NCBI RefSeq assembly: GCF_039595395.1
Contig: NZ_JBCNLP010000001.1
Coordinates: forward strand, 1,302,001-1,366,000
From: Novosphingobium sp.
GTDB lineage: Bacteria; Pseudomonadota; Alphaproteobacteria; Sphingomonadales; Sphingomonadaceae
Direction: 5' to 3'
DNA length: 64,000 nt
The notes under the pieces were generated by a model. The model did no database searches. It worked only from the letters and a program-made list of their open reading frames with translations, and was not told the origin of the DNA. A program made the position numbers and the translations under genes. Below, one piece after another: positions 8,336-16,443 of the stretch (the first letter of the stretch is position 1; each line of letters begins with the position of its first letter).

Positions 8336-9136
8336 TTACCGCCTTGAAAACGCCGCGATAATCGCCCCGATCGGATCGGTGGTCCAGCGGCTGGCGACCA
8401 ATCCGTGCACGGGGGCCACGGCGCCACGCGGATAGATAAAGCCCGACACCGGCCAATGCGTGCTGCCCAGCTTCTGGATGGGATCGAACCACACGCGCAC
8501 CGCGCTCCAGTCCCCGGCCGGGGAGACATCGACGGCCATCACGTCCTGCTCGACCTGACCGCGCCGTCCGTTGATGGGCGACCAGTTGGCATGGCGCAGC
8601 AGCACGCGGCGCGAATCGACCACGCGGCTGACCATGGCGACATGGCCCAGCACCATCTTGCCATAGGGGCGGAAGGCCATCACGGCGCCCACGCGCGGGG
8701 TGTTGCCCCGGCCATAGCGCCCGGCGGCCTGGCCCCACCACGTGCGCGCGTCGCCGTAAAGCTGAATGCCCGAGGCCTGGCGGGCATAGGGCACGCATTG
8801 CAGATAGCCGGGCAGGACCTCATCCACGCCCGCGCCGACCATGCGCGGCGTTTTGACCGCGGCATAGTGGGAGGTGGCGCGCGTGGAAGCCTTGCGCCGC
8901 GCCGGCCCGGTGGAGAGCGGCAGCAAGTCGACCGGACCGGCCACGCCGATGCGATAATTGCTCACCGTGGTCACGCCCGTCACGCGATAGGCGTTGCGGC
9001 CGCCGCTGGTCACATCCACGAATTGCAGCGTGGAGCGTGCCTGCAGCGGCTCCACGCCGAGCGTCGCGGCGAGCAAAACCGATGCCGCGCAGGGCAAGGC
9101 GACCCTGCGTGCAAGATGGAGAATCTGTCCCGTCAT
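8336..9136 (-). CDS. CHAP-domain secreted peptidoglycan hydrolase-like protein
   Basis: A 266-residue exported protein. The N-terminus has a basic start and a hydrophobic run ending near residue 33, consistent with a signal peptide. The CHAP domain occupies about residues 108-240, with the nucleophile Cys114 in LQCVPYAR, His165 in GHVAMV and His182 in RHANWSP. CHAP enzymes are NlpC/P60-like amidases or endopeptidases that cut peptidoglycan. Sphingomonad CHAP proteins of this form usually stand alone, as here. Its stop lies 22 bp from repeat copy A, and it diverges from der. Confidence 0.82.
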   Translation of the reverse strand: MTGQILHLARRVALPCAASVLLAATLGVEPLQARSTLQFVDVTSGGRNAYRVTGVTTVSNYRIGVAGPVDLLPLSTGPARRKASTRATSHYAAVKTPRMVGAGVDEVLPGYLQCVPYARQASGIQLYGDARTWWGQAAGRYGRGNTPRVGAVMAFRPYGKMVLGHVAMVSRVVDSRRVLLRHANWSPINGRRGQVEQDVMAVDVSPAGDWSAVRVWFDPIQKLGSTHWPVSGFIYPRGAVAPVHGLVASRWTTDPIGAIIAAFSRR

Positions 9137-9434
9137 GAATGCGGCAATAACTTGCCGACTCTTAGGGGGTGGTCGCCTTGTATGGTTACCAAGCCCTCAA
9201 CCAGACTGAACGATTTTGGCGATGGCCGTCATGGCCGCGGGGAAGCGATTTGGCAGCCGTAACCCGGCGCCGGGGCGCGGAATCGCGGTTTTTCTTGCTT
9301 TTCGGGCGGGGTAAAGGCAAGGGGCGTCGCTTCCCGTGTGCAGCACCACATGCAGGGGGCGCCCGGACCGGTGGCGCCTGCCCGGCAAAAATGTGCTGAC
9401 CCGGCAAATGTTTGCCTTCTGGATCATCAACATC

Positions 9435-10823
9435 ATGCTGCCTCAAGTTATCATCATCGGCCGACCCAATGTCGGCAAGTCCACGCTGTTCAACCGACTC
9501 GTCGGCAAGAAGCTGGCGCTGGTCGACGATCAGCCGGGGGTGACGCGCGACCGCCGCTTTGGGGAAGCAAATCTACTGGGTCTGGAGTTCACCATCGTGG
9601 ACACCGCCGGTTGGGAAGACGAAGACGCCCACACCCTGCCGGGCCGCATGCGCGCCCAGACCGAGGCGGCGCTGGTGGGCGCCGATGTGGCGCTGTTCTG
9701 CATCGACGCGCGCGCGGGCCTGACCCCGCTGGACGAGGAAATTGCCCGCTGGCTGCGCGAGCAGACCGTGCCGGTGATCCTGGTGGCCAACAAGGCGGAA
9801 GGCCGCAGCGGCGACGGCGGTTTCTATGAAGCCTTCGCGCTGGGCATGGGCGAGCCGCTGGCGATCAGCGCCGAGCATGGCGAGGGCATGGCCGACCTCT
9901 TCACCGCCCTGCTGCCGCATATCGAGCGCGAGGGCGAGGAATATGAGGAAGAGGACGAGATCGACCCCGAGGATGAGGAAGCGCTCAACCGCGCGCCTCT
10001 GAAGCTGGCGATCGTGGGGCGCCCCAATGCGGGCAAGTCCACGCTGATCAACTCGATCCTTAAGGACGACCGCCTGCTGACCGGGCCTGAGGCCGGGATC
10101 ACCCGCGACTCGATCTCCATCGACTGGGAATGGACCGATCCGGCCAATGGCGAAACCCGCCCCGTCCGCCTGATCGACACCGCGGGCATGCGCAAGAAGG
10201 CCAATGTGGTCGAGAAGCTGGAACGCCTCTCGGTCGCCGACGCGCGCCGGGCTATCGATTTCGCCGAGGTCGTCGTGCTGCTGCTCGACGCCACGCGCGG
10301 GCTGGAGCATCAGGATCTCAAGATCGCCTCCATGGTGCTGGAGGAAGGCCGCGCGCTGATGATCGCCATCAACAAGTGGGACATCGCGGAGGATGCCTCG
10401 GCCCTGTTCAACGGCATTCGCGGGGCGCTCGACGATGGTCTGGCGCAGGTGAAGGGCCTGCCGCTGATCACCGTGTCGGCGCGCACCGGCAAGGGGCTGG
10501 ACACGCTGCTGACCGCCGCCTTCGAGCTGCGCGCGGCCTGGTCGAAGCGCGTGCCGACCGCACTGCTCAACCGCTGGTTCGACAAGGCGCTGGCCGCCAA
10601 TCCGCCCCCGGCGCCGGGCGGCAAGCGCATCAAGCTGCGCTACATCACGCAGGCCAAGACCCGCCCGCCGGGCTTCATCCTGTTCGGCACGCGTCTCGAC
10701 GATCTGCCGATGAGCTATCAGCGTTACCTGATCAACGGCATCCGCCGCGAGCTGGGCTTTGATGCCGTGCCGGTGCGGATGACCTTGCGGATGCCCAAGA
10801 ATCCGTTTGCGGATAAGAAGTAA
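9435..10823 (+). CDS. der: Ribosome biogenesis GTPase Der (EngA)
   Basis: A 462-residue tandem-GTPase protein needed for 50S ribosomal subunit maturation. G domain 1 starts at once (GRPNVGKSTLFNRL, DTAGW, NKAEG). An acidic linker (EYEEEDEIDPEDEE) leads to G domain 2 (GRPNAGKSTLINS, DTAGM, NKWD), and a KH-like C-terminus ends in MPKNPFADKK. The frame extends upstream, but family members begin with a few residues before IIIGRPNVGKS, which favours the ATG at 9435; an ATG at 9408 is the alternative. It is not next to bamB here, unlike in many proteobacteria. Confidence 0.96.
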   Translation: MLPQVIIIGRPNVGKSTLFNRLVGKKLALVDDQPGVTRDRRFGEANLLGLEFTIVDTAGWEDEDAHTLPGRMRAQTEAALVGADVALFCIDARAGLTPLDEEIARWLREQTVPVILVANKAEGRSGDGGFYEAFALGMGEPLAISAEHGEGMADLFTALLPHIEREGEEYEEEDEIDPEDEEALNRAPLKLAIVGRPNAGKSTLINSILKDDRLLTGPEAGITRDSISIDWEWTDPANGETRPVRLIDTAGMRKKANVVEKLERLSVADARRAIDFAEVVVLLLDATRGLEHQDLKIASMVLEEGRALMIAINKWDIAEDASALFNGIRGALDDGLAQVKGLPLITVSARTGKGLDTLLTAAFELRAAWSKRVPTALLNRWFDKALAANPPPAPGGKRIKLRYITQAKTRPPGFILFGTRLDDLPMSYQRYLINGIRRELGFDAVPVRMTLRMPKNPFADKK

Positions 10824-10835
10824 GTTAAGGAAAAA

Positions 10836-11068
10836 GCGAGGGGGTTACCCCCTCGCGCTCCCAGGACGTCTTCCGACGATAGGGCAGTGGCGCCGCATTG
10901 TTGCGCCCGGGCTCTCCACCTGCGCGACGTAAAGCGCCGCAGGCAGGTCAGTCTTTGAACGATGGGCTGTGTCGGCGTTTTTGCCTGCGGCGCCGCGACG
11001 TTGCCCTGAGGCCGAACCCGATGCGCCACGCAGACAGTAATGGGAGCGCGAGGGTGTAACACCCTCGC
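10836..11068 (+). repeat. Hairpin-ended intergenic repeat, copy B
   Basis: A 233-bp copy between der and the convergent SPOR protein gene. The L end is GCGAGGGGGTTACCCCCTCGC, then GCTCCCAGGACGTCTTCCGACGA. The central pair is GCGCCGCAGGCA and TGCCTGCGGCGC. The R arm is GGCCGAACCCGATGCGCCACG. The R end is GCGAGGGTGTAACACCCTCGC followed by a pyrimidine-rich flank (CACTTCACTTTTCTTC). It starts 12 bp after the der stop. Confidence 0.92.
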
Positions 11069-11089
11069 ACTTCACTTTTCTTCAAGCCC

Positions 11090-12256
11090 TTAATTCTGCG
11101 CCGGAATACAGGTAATCCCCGCAGCCACCAGCTTGCGGCAGACGGCCTTGGCGCTGTCTTCCGAGTAACCCCCGGCCATCAGGCGAGTCACCTTGCCGGT
11201 GGGCACGTTCATGCGCGGATGCCCGGCGACGTCGGGCAGTTTGCTGGCCTTGGCCCATTGCGCATCGACATTGGCGGGCACACCGAAAGCGCCGAGCTGG
11301 ATCCTCCAGTTCCCGCCGACGGGCACCGGCTTGGCAGGCGCGGGCTTGGCTGGAGCAGGCTTGGGCGCAGTAGGTTTCGTTGCGGCAGGCACCGGCTTGG
11401 GGTCAGCGTGCTTGGGCGCGGGGGGCGGCGTATGGGCCGCCGCCGGGCTCGGCGTATCGCCGGGTGCCGGTGTCGGCTTGACCTTGGCCGGCGGCGCGGC
11501 GACAGGCGGCGCGGCATCGGCGCCAGAGGGCGCAACCGTATTACCCAGATCGTTGCTGGCGATCTGACGCTGGCGGTTGGCGTCGATTTTCGCGCTCAGC
11601 TCGGTGGCCAGCGAGGCCCCGCGCTGGCGGTCTTCGAGCGAGATGAACTGGTCCATCTGCGCCAGCGCCGCGCGGGCCTGGGGCAGGGGGGGCTGGCCGT
11701 CAACGGACTGGTTGGCGATGGTTTCCAGCGCATAGGCGCGGATCCAGTCCTTGGGCACGTTCTCGCCGTTGAAATGAGCGATGCCCATCAGATAGAGCGC
11801 GCCCTTCTCACCGCGATCGGCGGCGGCCTGCAGATAGGGCATGGCCTGGGCGTGCTGGCCGCGCTGGAACAGCAGCAGGCCGTAATTGTCGGCCGCCTGG
11901 GTGTGGCCCTTGGCGGCGGCCTTGGCAAAGAGCACTTCGGCGCGGGTCAGGTCCTGAGGGACGCCCTTGCCCCATTTGTAGGCCTGGGCGAGGTTGAACT
12001 GCGAGTCGGGGTCGCCCTTGTCGGCCTGCGCCTGCCATTCGTGGATGGCGGCCAGATATTCGCGATGCGCCGTGGTCTTGTCGCCCGCGTTGTTGGCGGC
12101 TTCGGCGCGGCTCCAGGCATCGACGCCGGCCTTGGCATCGGCCAGAGCGGTCTGGGCCAGCAGGGTGCAGGCGGCCAGCGCGCCCAGCACGGTTACGCTT
12201 TTGAGGGCCCCGCTCTTCAGGCCCGGCGCGTAACGGCGCCCGTGGTTGCGACTCAT
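11090..12256 (-). CDS. Sel1-repeat and SPOR-domain envelope protein
   Basis: A 388-residue exported protein. After a basic N-terminus, a hydrophobic signal segment (VTVLGALAACTLLAQTALA) precedes Sel1/TPR-like repeats (DSQFNLAQAYKWGKGVPQD and following). A long Pro/Ala/Lys linker leads to a C-terminal SPOR domain (NWRIQLGAFG..YSEDSAKAVCRKL). SPOR domains bind denuded septal peptidoglycan, suggesting a cell-division or envelope role. The ATG at 12256 is preferred over 12262 and 12352 because AAGGGA lies 6-7 bases before it. It is divergent from a second SPOR protein. Confidence 0.85.
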   Translation of the reverse strand: MSRNHGRRYAPGLKSGALKSVTVLGALAACTLLAQTALADAKAGVDAWSRAEAANNAGDKTTAHREYLAAIHEWQAQADKGDPDSQFNLAQAYKWGKGVPQDLTRAEVLFAKAAAKGHTQAADNYGLLLFQRGQHAQAMPYLQAAADRGEKGALYLMGIAHFNGENVPKDWIRAYALETIANQSVDGQPPLPQARAALAQMDQFISLEDRQRGASLATELSAKIDANRQRQIASNDLGNTVAPSGADAAPPVAAPPAKVKPTPAPGDTPSPAAAHTPPPAPKHADPKPVPAATKPTAPKPAPAKPAPAKPVPVGGNWRIQLGAFGVPANVDAQWAKASKLPDVAGHPRMNVPTGKVTRLMAGGYSEDSAKAVCRKLVAAGITCIPAQN

Positions 12257-12484
12257 CTTCATTCCCTTCTTGTGGCAATCGCTGCCGACCATCTTGGCCT
12301 TTGCGCATAAGCAAATGTGGTAAACAAAAACTTGCCGATCCGCCGTGTTCATACGGATTTCGGGCTTTTGTCCACGATGCCCTAGAGGCTTTTAAGGGTT
12401 CGTTAGGAACGATCTGCAATCTTTGCGCCCAAGAAACCGTCTGCACCCGTCTTGTTACGGACAGGTGGCCATGGGGAAAGATCG

Positions 12485-13951
12485 ATGTTGTCCAAGCCTG
12501 ATCAAAACCGCCGTATCGGGGCCCGCAAGGCTCACGTCTGGGGGCGCCGACATGTGAAGCTGGGTGGAGCCGTCGCTCTGGCCCTGCTGGGCGCCGGTTG
12601 GGGGGCTCAGGCCATGGCGGGCAAGCCTGCCGAGGCCGCGTCTGCCAGCGCGTCGATCCAGACCGTTGCCGCAGGCGAAGCCGCACTGCGCAAGGCGCCG
12701 CGCGATGCCGCGACTCGCGCCGCGCTGGGCCGCGCCTATCTGCGCGCCGGGCGGTTCGAATCGGCGGTGGCGGTGCTGGGCGATGCGGTGGTGCTGGGTG
12801 ATGCCTCGCCGCGCACGACATTGAGTCTCGCTCTGGCACAGACGGCGCTGGGCCATGGGCGCGAGGCGCTGGCGTTGCTGCAGACGGTGCAGGGTGCTCT
12901 GCCGCCTGCCGATTACGGTCTGGCGCTGGCGCTGGCCGGTGACACGAATCGCGGCGTGAGCGTGCTGGCCGAAGCGGCCCGCGCGGGTGACGCCACGGAA
13001 AAGCTGCGCCAGAATCTGGCCTATGCCTATGCGCTGGACGGCCGCTGGGCCGAGGCGCGCAACGTCGCGGCGATGGACCTGTCGCCCGACAAGCTGGATG
13101 AGCGCCTGACGCAATGGGCCGCCACCGCGCGCCCCGATGGTTCGCGTCAGCGCGTGGCCTCGCTGCTGGGCGCTCCGGTGGTGAGCGACTCGGGCCTGCC
13201 GACGGCGCTGGCGCTGCGTGACGATGTGACACCTGCCCAGTTGGCGGCCAGGCCGCAGCTTGCCCAGCCTGTGGCGGTCCCCGCGCCCGAGAAGGAATTG
13301 CCCGCTCTGGCCGCGCATGAAGCGGCCCCGACTCCGGCTCCTGCCGCGCTTGTGGCGACCCCCGCCGCCGTTTCGGTGCCGGTGGTCGAGCCTGTGCGCG
13401 AAGCCGCGCCGGAACCGGCTCCCGCTCCCGAGCAGCCCTCGCGGCGTGCCGTGGGCGGCGTGATGGCCTGGTCGGCGGTGCCGACGACTCCGGCGCCGGT
13501 GGTTCAGCCTGCCGCTCGCCCGGTGGTGCAGCGCGTGGCCTATGAGGCCCCCACGAAGATTTATGAGGCGCCAGCGCCCAAGGCCCGCCCCATGAAGATG
13601 CGCGTGGCAAAGGTGAAGGCGGAGGTTGCTCCGCGTTCGGCCACGGGTTCGCATCTGGTGCAGCTCGGCGCTTTCAGCAATGCGGCCAATGCCGAAAAGG
13701 CCCGCAAGATGGCGATGGCACGCGGCGATCTGCGCAGCCATGAGGTGACCGTCACCAAGGCGACCGTCAATGGCCGCGAGTTCTGGCGCGTTGCCGCGCT
13801 GGGCTTCGACTCGGGGTCGGCGCAGGGTGCCTGTGGCCGCGTGAAGAAGTCGGGCGGTGTGTGCATGGCCATGTCGGGCAAGAGCGTCGCCAACAATGGT
13901 CAGGCTCTGGCCATGGCCAATGCGCCGGTTGCTCCGGGTCACAAGCGCTAA
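12485..13951 (+). CDS. TPR and SPOR-domain envelope protein
   Basis: A 488-residue protein with one N-terminal hydrophobic segment (GGAVALALLGAGWGAQAMA) acting as signal or anchor. A TPR-like helical region follows (about residues 50-240), then a long Ala/Pro/Val-rich linker, and a C-terminal SPOR domain (SHLVQLGAFSNAANAEKA..REFWRVAALGF). It probably binds septal peptidoglycan. The ATG at 12485 is preceded by GGGGAAAG, so the upstream open frame from 12452 is likely untranslated. It has the same architecture as its divergent neighbour, suggesting related roles. Confidence 0.85.
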   Translation: MLSKPDQNRRIGARKAHVWGRRHVKLGGAVALALLGAGWGAQAMAGKPAEAASASASIQTVAAGEAALRKAPRDAATRAALGRAYLRAGRFESAVAVLGDAVVLGDASPRTTLSLALAQTALGHGREALALLQTVQGALPPADYGLALALAGDTNRGVSVLAEAARAGDATEKLRQNLAYAYALDGRWAEARNVAAMDLSPDKLDERLTQWAATARPDGSRQRVASLLGAPVVSDSGLPTALALRDDVTPAQLAARPQLAQPVAVPAPEKELPALAAHEAAPTPAPAALVATPAAVSVPVVEPVREAAPEPAPAPEQPSRRAVGGVMAWSAVPTTPAPVVQPAARPVVQRVAYEAPTKIYEAPAPKARPMKMRVAKVKAEVAPRSATGSHLVQLGAFSNAANAEKARKMAMARGDLRSHEVTVTKATVNGREFWRVAALGFDSGSAQGACGRVKKSGGVCMAMSGKSVANNGQALAMANAPVAPGHKR

Positions 13952-13970
13952 GTTTTTATCGAAAAGAGAA

Positions 13971-14005
13971 AAAGGGGCGCCTCCTGCGGGAGGTGCCCCT
14001 TTTTT
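13971..14005 (+). terminator. Intrinsic terminator after the TPR-SPOR gene
   Basis: AAAGGGGCGCCTCC and GGAGGTGCCCCTTTT form a long stem around TGCG, followed by a T-run. It sits between the TPR-SPOR gene and the convergent pyrBC-like operon and is A/T-flanked on both sides, so it may work in both directions. Confidence 0.85.
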
Positions 14006-14026
14006 GTGCCCTCAGTCGACGCGTTT

Positions 14027-15256
14027 TCAGTCGACCTTGGCGCCGCCCTTGAACAGGCCCAGCACGCGACCCTGCACGGGCTGGCGGTCGAAGGGCGTGT
14101 TGCCCGCAGCGGCGGCCATCTTGTTCGAATCGACGATCCAGGGCCGGTCGGCATCGATCAGCGCGATATCGGCCTGAGCGCCCACCGTCAGCATGCCCGC
14201 ATCCACGCCCAGCAGACGCGCGGGGTTGGTGGCGAGCAGTTCGAAAGCCCGGCCCATATCGATCACGCCATCGCGCACCAGAGTCATGGTGAGCGGCAGC
14301 AGCGTTTCGGCGCCCGCCATGCCGGGCTCGGCATCGGCGAAGGGCAGGCGCTTGTCCTCGGGGCCGCGCGGATCGTGGCCGCTGGCGATGACGTCGATCG
14401 TGCCGTCGCCGATGGCGGCGATCACGGCCTTGCGGTCATCCTCCTGACGCAGCGGCGGCGAGAGGCGGCAGAAGGTGCGGAAATCAGCCAGCGCCGTGTC
14501 GGACAGCATGAAATGCGCCGGGGTAACGCCCGCCGTGATGCGCAGACCCTTCGCCTTGGCCACGCGCACCAGATCGAGCGCCGCCTTGGTGGTGATCTGG
14601 CGGAAATGCAGCGCGGCACCCGCCATCTCGGCCAGAGCGATATCGCGGGCGACGGCGACGGCCTCGGCCTCACGCGGGGCGCTGGGCAGGCCCAGGCGGG
14701 TGGCCATCTCGCCCGCGGTGGCGACCGCGCCGCCGGTGATCCCGGCATCCTCGGCATGGGTGATGACGGTCATGCCCAGCATCGCGGCATAGCGCAGCAG
14801 GCGCAGCATCACGCCCGAGTCGCCGATCCATGCCCGGCCCGTGGCGACGGCCTTGGCGCCCGCATCGCGCATCATGGCGATCTCGGCCAGTTCCTTGCCC
14901 TCAAGCCCGCGCGTGGCGGCGGCGAGGGGATGGACCCACAGGTCAGGCTTGCCGCTCTGCGCGGCGTAGCGGGTGTTGCTGGGGCGGTCGATCACCGGGC
15001 TCTGGTCGGGCATCAGCGCGGCGCGGGTGATGCCGCCGAAATGGAAGGCGGGCTTGTCGATGGCGAAGACGCCAAGGTCCACCAGACCGGGCGTGACCAG
15101 CGCGCCCTTGGCGTCGACCACGGTGTCGCCGGGTTCAGCAGTCACATCGCCCAAGGCCACGATGCGATCATCCACGGCGCGCAATGTGCCCTTGAACGGC
15201 ACCTTGCCCGGCGTGACCAGCAGGCCGTTCACGATGGTGAGGGGAGCGTGCTTCAT
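14027..15256 (-). CDS. Dihydroorotase-family protein, probably non-catalytic partner of PyrB
   Basis: A 409-residue amidohydrolase-fold protein of the dihydroorotase family. Residues 60-64 read DLGVF where active dihydroorotases have D-x-H-x-H, so the first two metal ligands are absent; the usual carboxylated lysine motif is also not evident. HAED (167-170) is kept, and GHDPR (293-297) replaces the usual DHAPH. This resembles the inactive PyrC' (PyrX) subunits that stabilise aspartate transcarbamoylase in pseudomonads. The ATG overlaps the pyrB stop (ATGA), so the two are translationally coupled. A true dihydroorotase must then be encoded elsewhere. Annotation pipelines will call it dihydroorotase. 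Confidence 0.85.
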   Translation of the reverse strand: MKHAPLTIVNGLLVTPGKVPFKGTLRAVDDRIVALGDVTAEPGDTVVDAKGALVTPGLVDLGVFAIDKPAFHFGGITRAALMPDQSPVIDRPSNTRYAAQSGKPDLWVHPLAAATRGLEGKELAEIAMMRDAGAKAVATGRAWIGDSGVMLRLLRYAAMLGMTVITHAEDAGITGGAVATAGEMATRLGLPSAPREAEAVAVARDIALAEMAGAALHFRQITTKAALDLVRVAKAKGLRITAGVTPAHFMLSDTALADFRTFCRLSPPLRQEDDRKAVIAAIGDGTIDVIASGHDPRGPEDKRLPFADAEPGMAGAETLLPLTMTLVRDGVIDMGRAFELLATNPARLLGVDAGMLTVGAQADIALIDADRPWIVDSNKMAAAAGNTPFDRQPVQGRVLGLFKGGAKVD

Positions 15257-16284
15257 GCCCAGCCCTCCATGCCGCGCGCGCGTCTGGTGAGGATTTCCAG
15301 CGCGGCCATGCGGACGGCGACGCCCATTTCGACCTGACGGGTGATGAGGCTGCGCTCGGGCAGATCGGCCACGGTCGAGTCGATCTCGATGCCGCGATTC
15401 ATCGGACCCGGATGCATCACCACCGCATCGGGATGGGCCTTGGCGAGCCGGGCGGGGCTCAAACCGTAAAGGTGGCGGTATTCGCGGGGCGAGGGGATGA
15501 ACTGGCCGGTCATGCGTTCGTTCTGCAGGCGCAGCATCATCACCACTTCCGCGCCCTCAAGCGCCTTGTCGAAATCATGGTAGGGGGTGACGCGCATCTG
15601 CTCGATCCCCTCGGGCATCAGGGCGGGCGGCGCGCAGACGCGCACATCGGCACCCAGCGCCGTCAGTGACAGAATGTTCGAGCGCGCCACGCGGCTGTGC
15701 AGAATATCGCCGCAGATCACCACCTTCAGGCCCACGAAACCCTCGCCGCCGGTGAAGTTCAGCGACTGGCGGATGGTCAGCGCATCGAGCAGCGCCTGCG
15801 TGGGGTGCTCATGCTGGCCATCGCCCGCGTTCAGCACCGGGCAGTCCACCTTGTCGGCGATCAGCCGCACCGCGCCGGACGAGGCATGGCGGATCACGAT
15901 GGCGTCCGCCCGCATGGCGTTGAGCGTCATCGCCGTATCGATCAGCGTCTCGCCCTTTTTCACGCTGCTGGTGGCGGCATGCATGTTCACCACATCGGCG
16001 CCCAGGCGCTTGCCCGCGATCTCGAAGCTGAGCAGCGTGCGGGTGGAGTTCTCGAAAAAGGCGTTGATGATGGTGAGGCCCCGCAGCGCTTCGACGCGCT
16101 TGTTGGGCTGGCGGTTCAGCTCGACCCAGCGTTCCGCCTCATCGAGCAGGAACAGGATCTCATGCGGGGCAAGGCCGGCGATGCCGAGCAATCCGCGATG
16201 GGGGAAAGCGAGCGAACCCGCAGGGAAGCGCGACGCCTGCCCGGCACTGGAGGCCGGCAGGGGGGGGAGTTCGAAGGATGTCAT
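15253..16284 (-). CDS. pyrB: Aspartate carbamoyltransferase catalytic subunit
   Basis: A 343-residue enzyme condensing carbamoyl phosphate and aspartate in de novo pyrimidine synthesis. The carbamoyl-phosphate site FENSTRT, HPTQALLDALT, GDILHSRVARSN, MLRLQNER and HPGPMNRGIE are all intact. The N-terminus is about 30 residues longer than the E. coli enzyme, as is common for forms that assemble with a dihydroorotase-like subunit. An 8-C run (16260-16267 on the opposite strand) near the start is in frame. No regulatory-subunit gene (pyrI) is adjacent. It is divergent from sppA. Confidence 0.95.
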   Translation of the reverse strand: MTSFELPPLPASSAGQASRFPAGSLAFPHRGLLGIAGLAPHEILFLLDEAERWVELNRQPNKRVEALRGLTIINAFFENSTRTLLSFEIAGKRLGADVVNMHAATSSVKKGETLIDTAMTLNAMRADAIVIRHASSGAVRLIADKVDCPVLNAGDGQHEHPTQALLDALTIRQSLNFTGGEGFVGLKVVICGDILHSRVARSNILSLTALGADVRVCAPPALMPEGIEQMRVTPYHDFDKALEGAEVVMMLRLQNERMTGQFIPSPREYRHLYGLSPARLAKAHPDAVVMHPGPMNRGIEIDSTVADLPERSLITRQVEMGVAVRMAALEILTRRARGMEGWA

Positions 16285-16443
16285 CGAAGACGATGCCCTA
16301 GAGCGCGCGGGGCCTTTCCTCAAGCCCGTTTGCCCCTTTCTCCACTTGTGTTTAAGGGGAGGGGCTCTTGCAGGACGGAACAAGCGGCTCCACCTTGGGT
16401 TTTCGCCCTGCGGCATCATCATGGAATAAGGACGGAAAACGGC

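Noticed and set aside
12455..13942. 495-residue minus-strand open frame opposite the TPR-SPOR gene
   Set aside because: No domain and a shadow composition; the plus-strand gene has signal, TPR and SPOR domains.
16260..16267. 8-C run near the pyrB start as another frameshift
   Set aside because: The frame from ATG 16284 passes through it into conserved PyrB sequence, so the count is consistent here.
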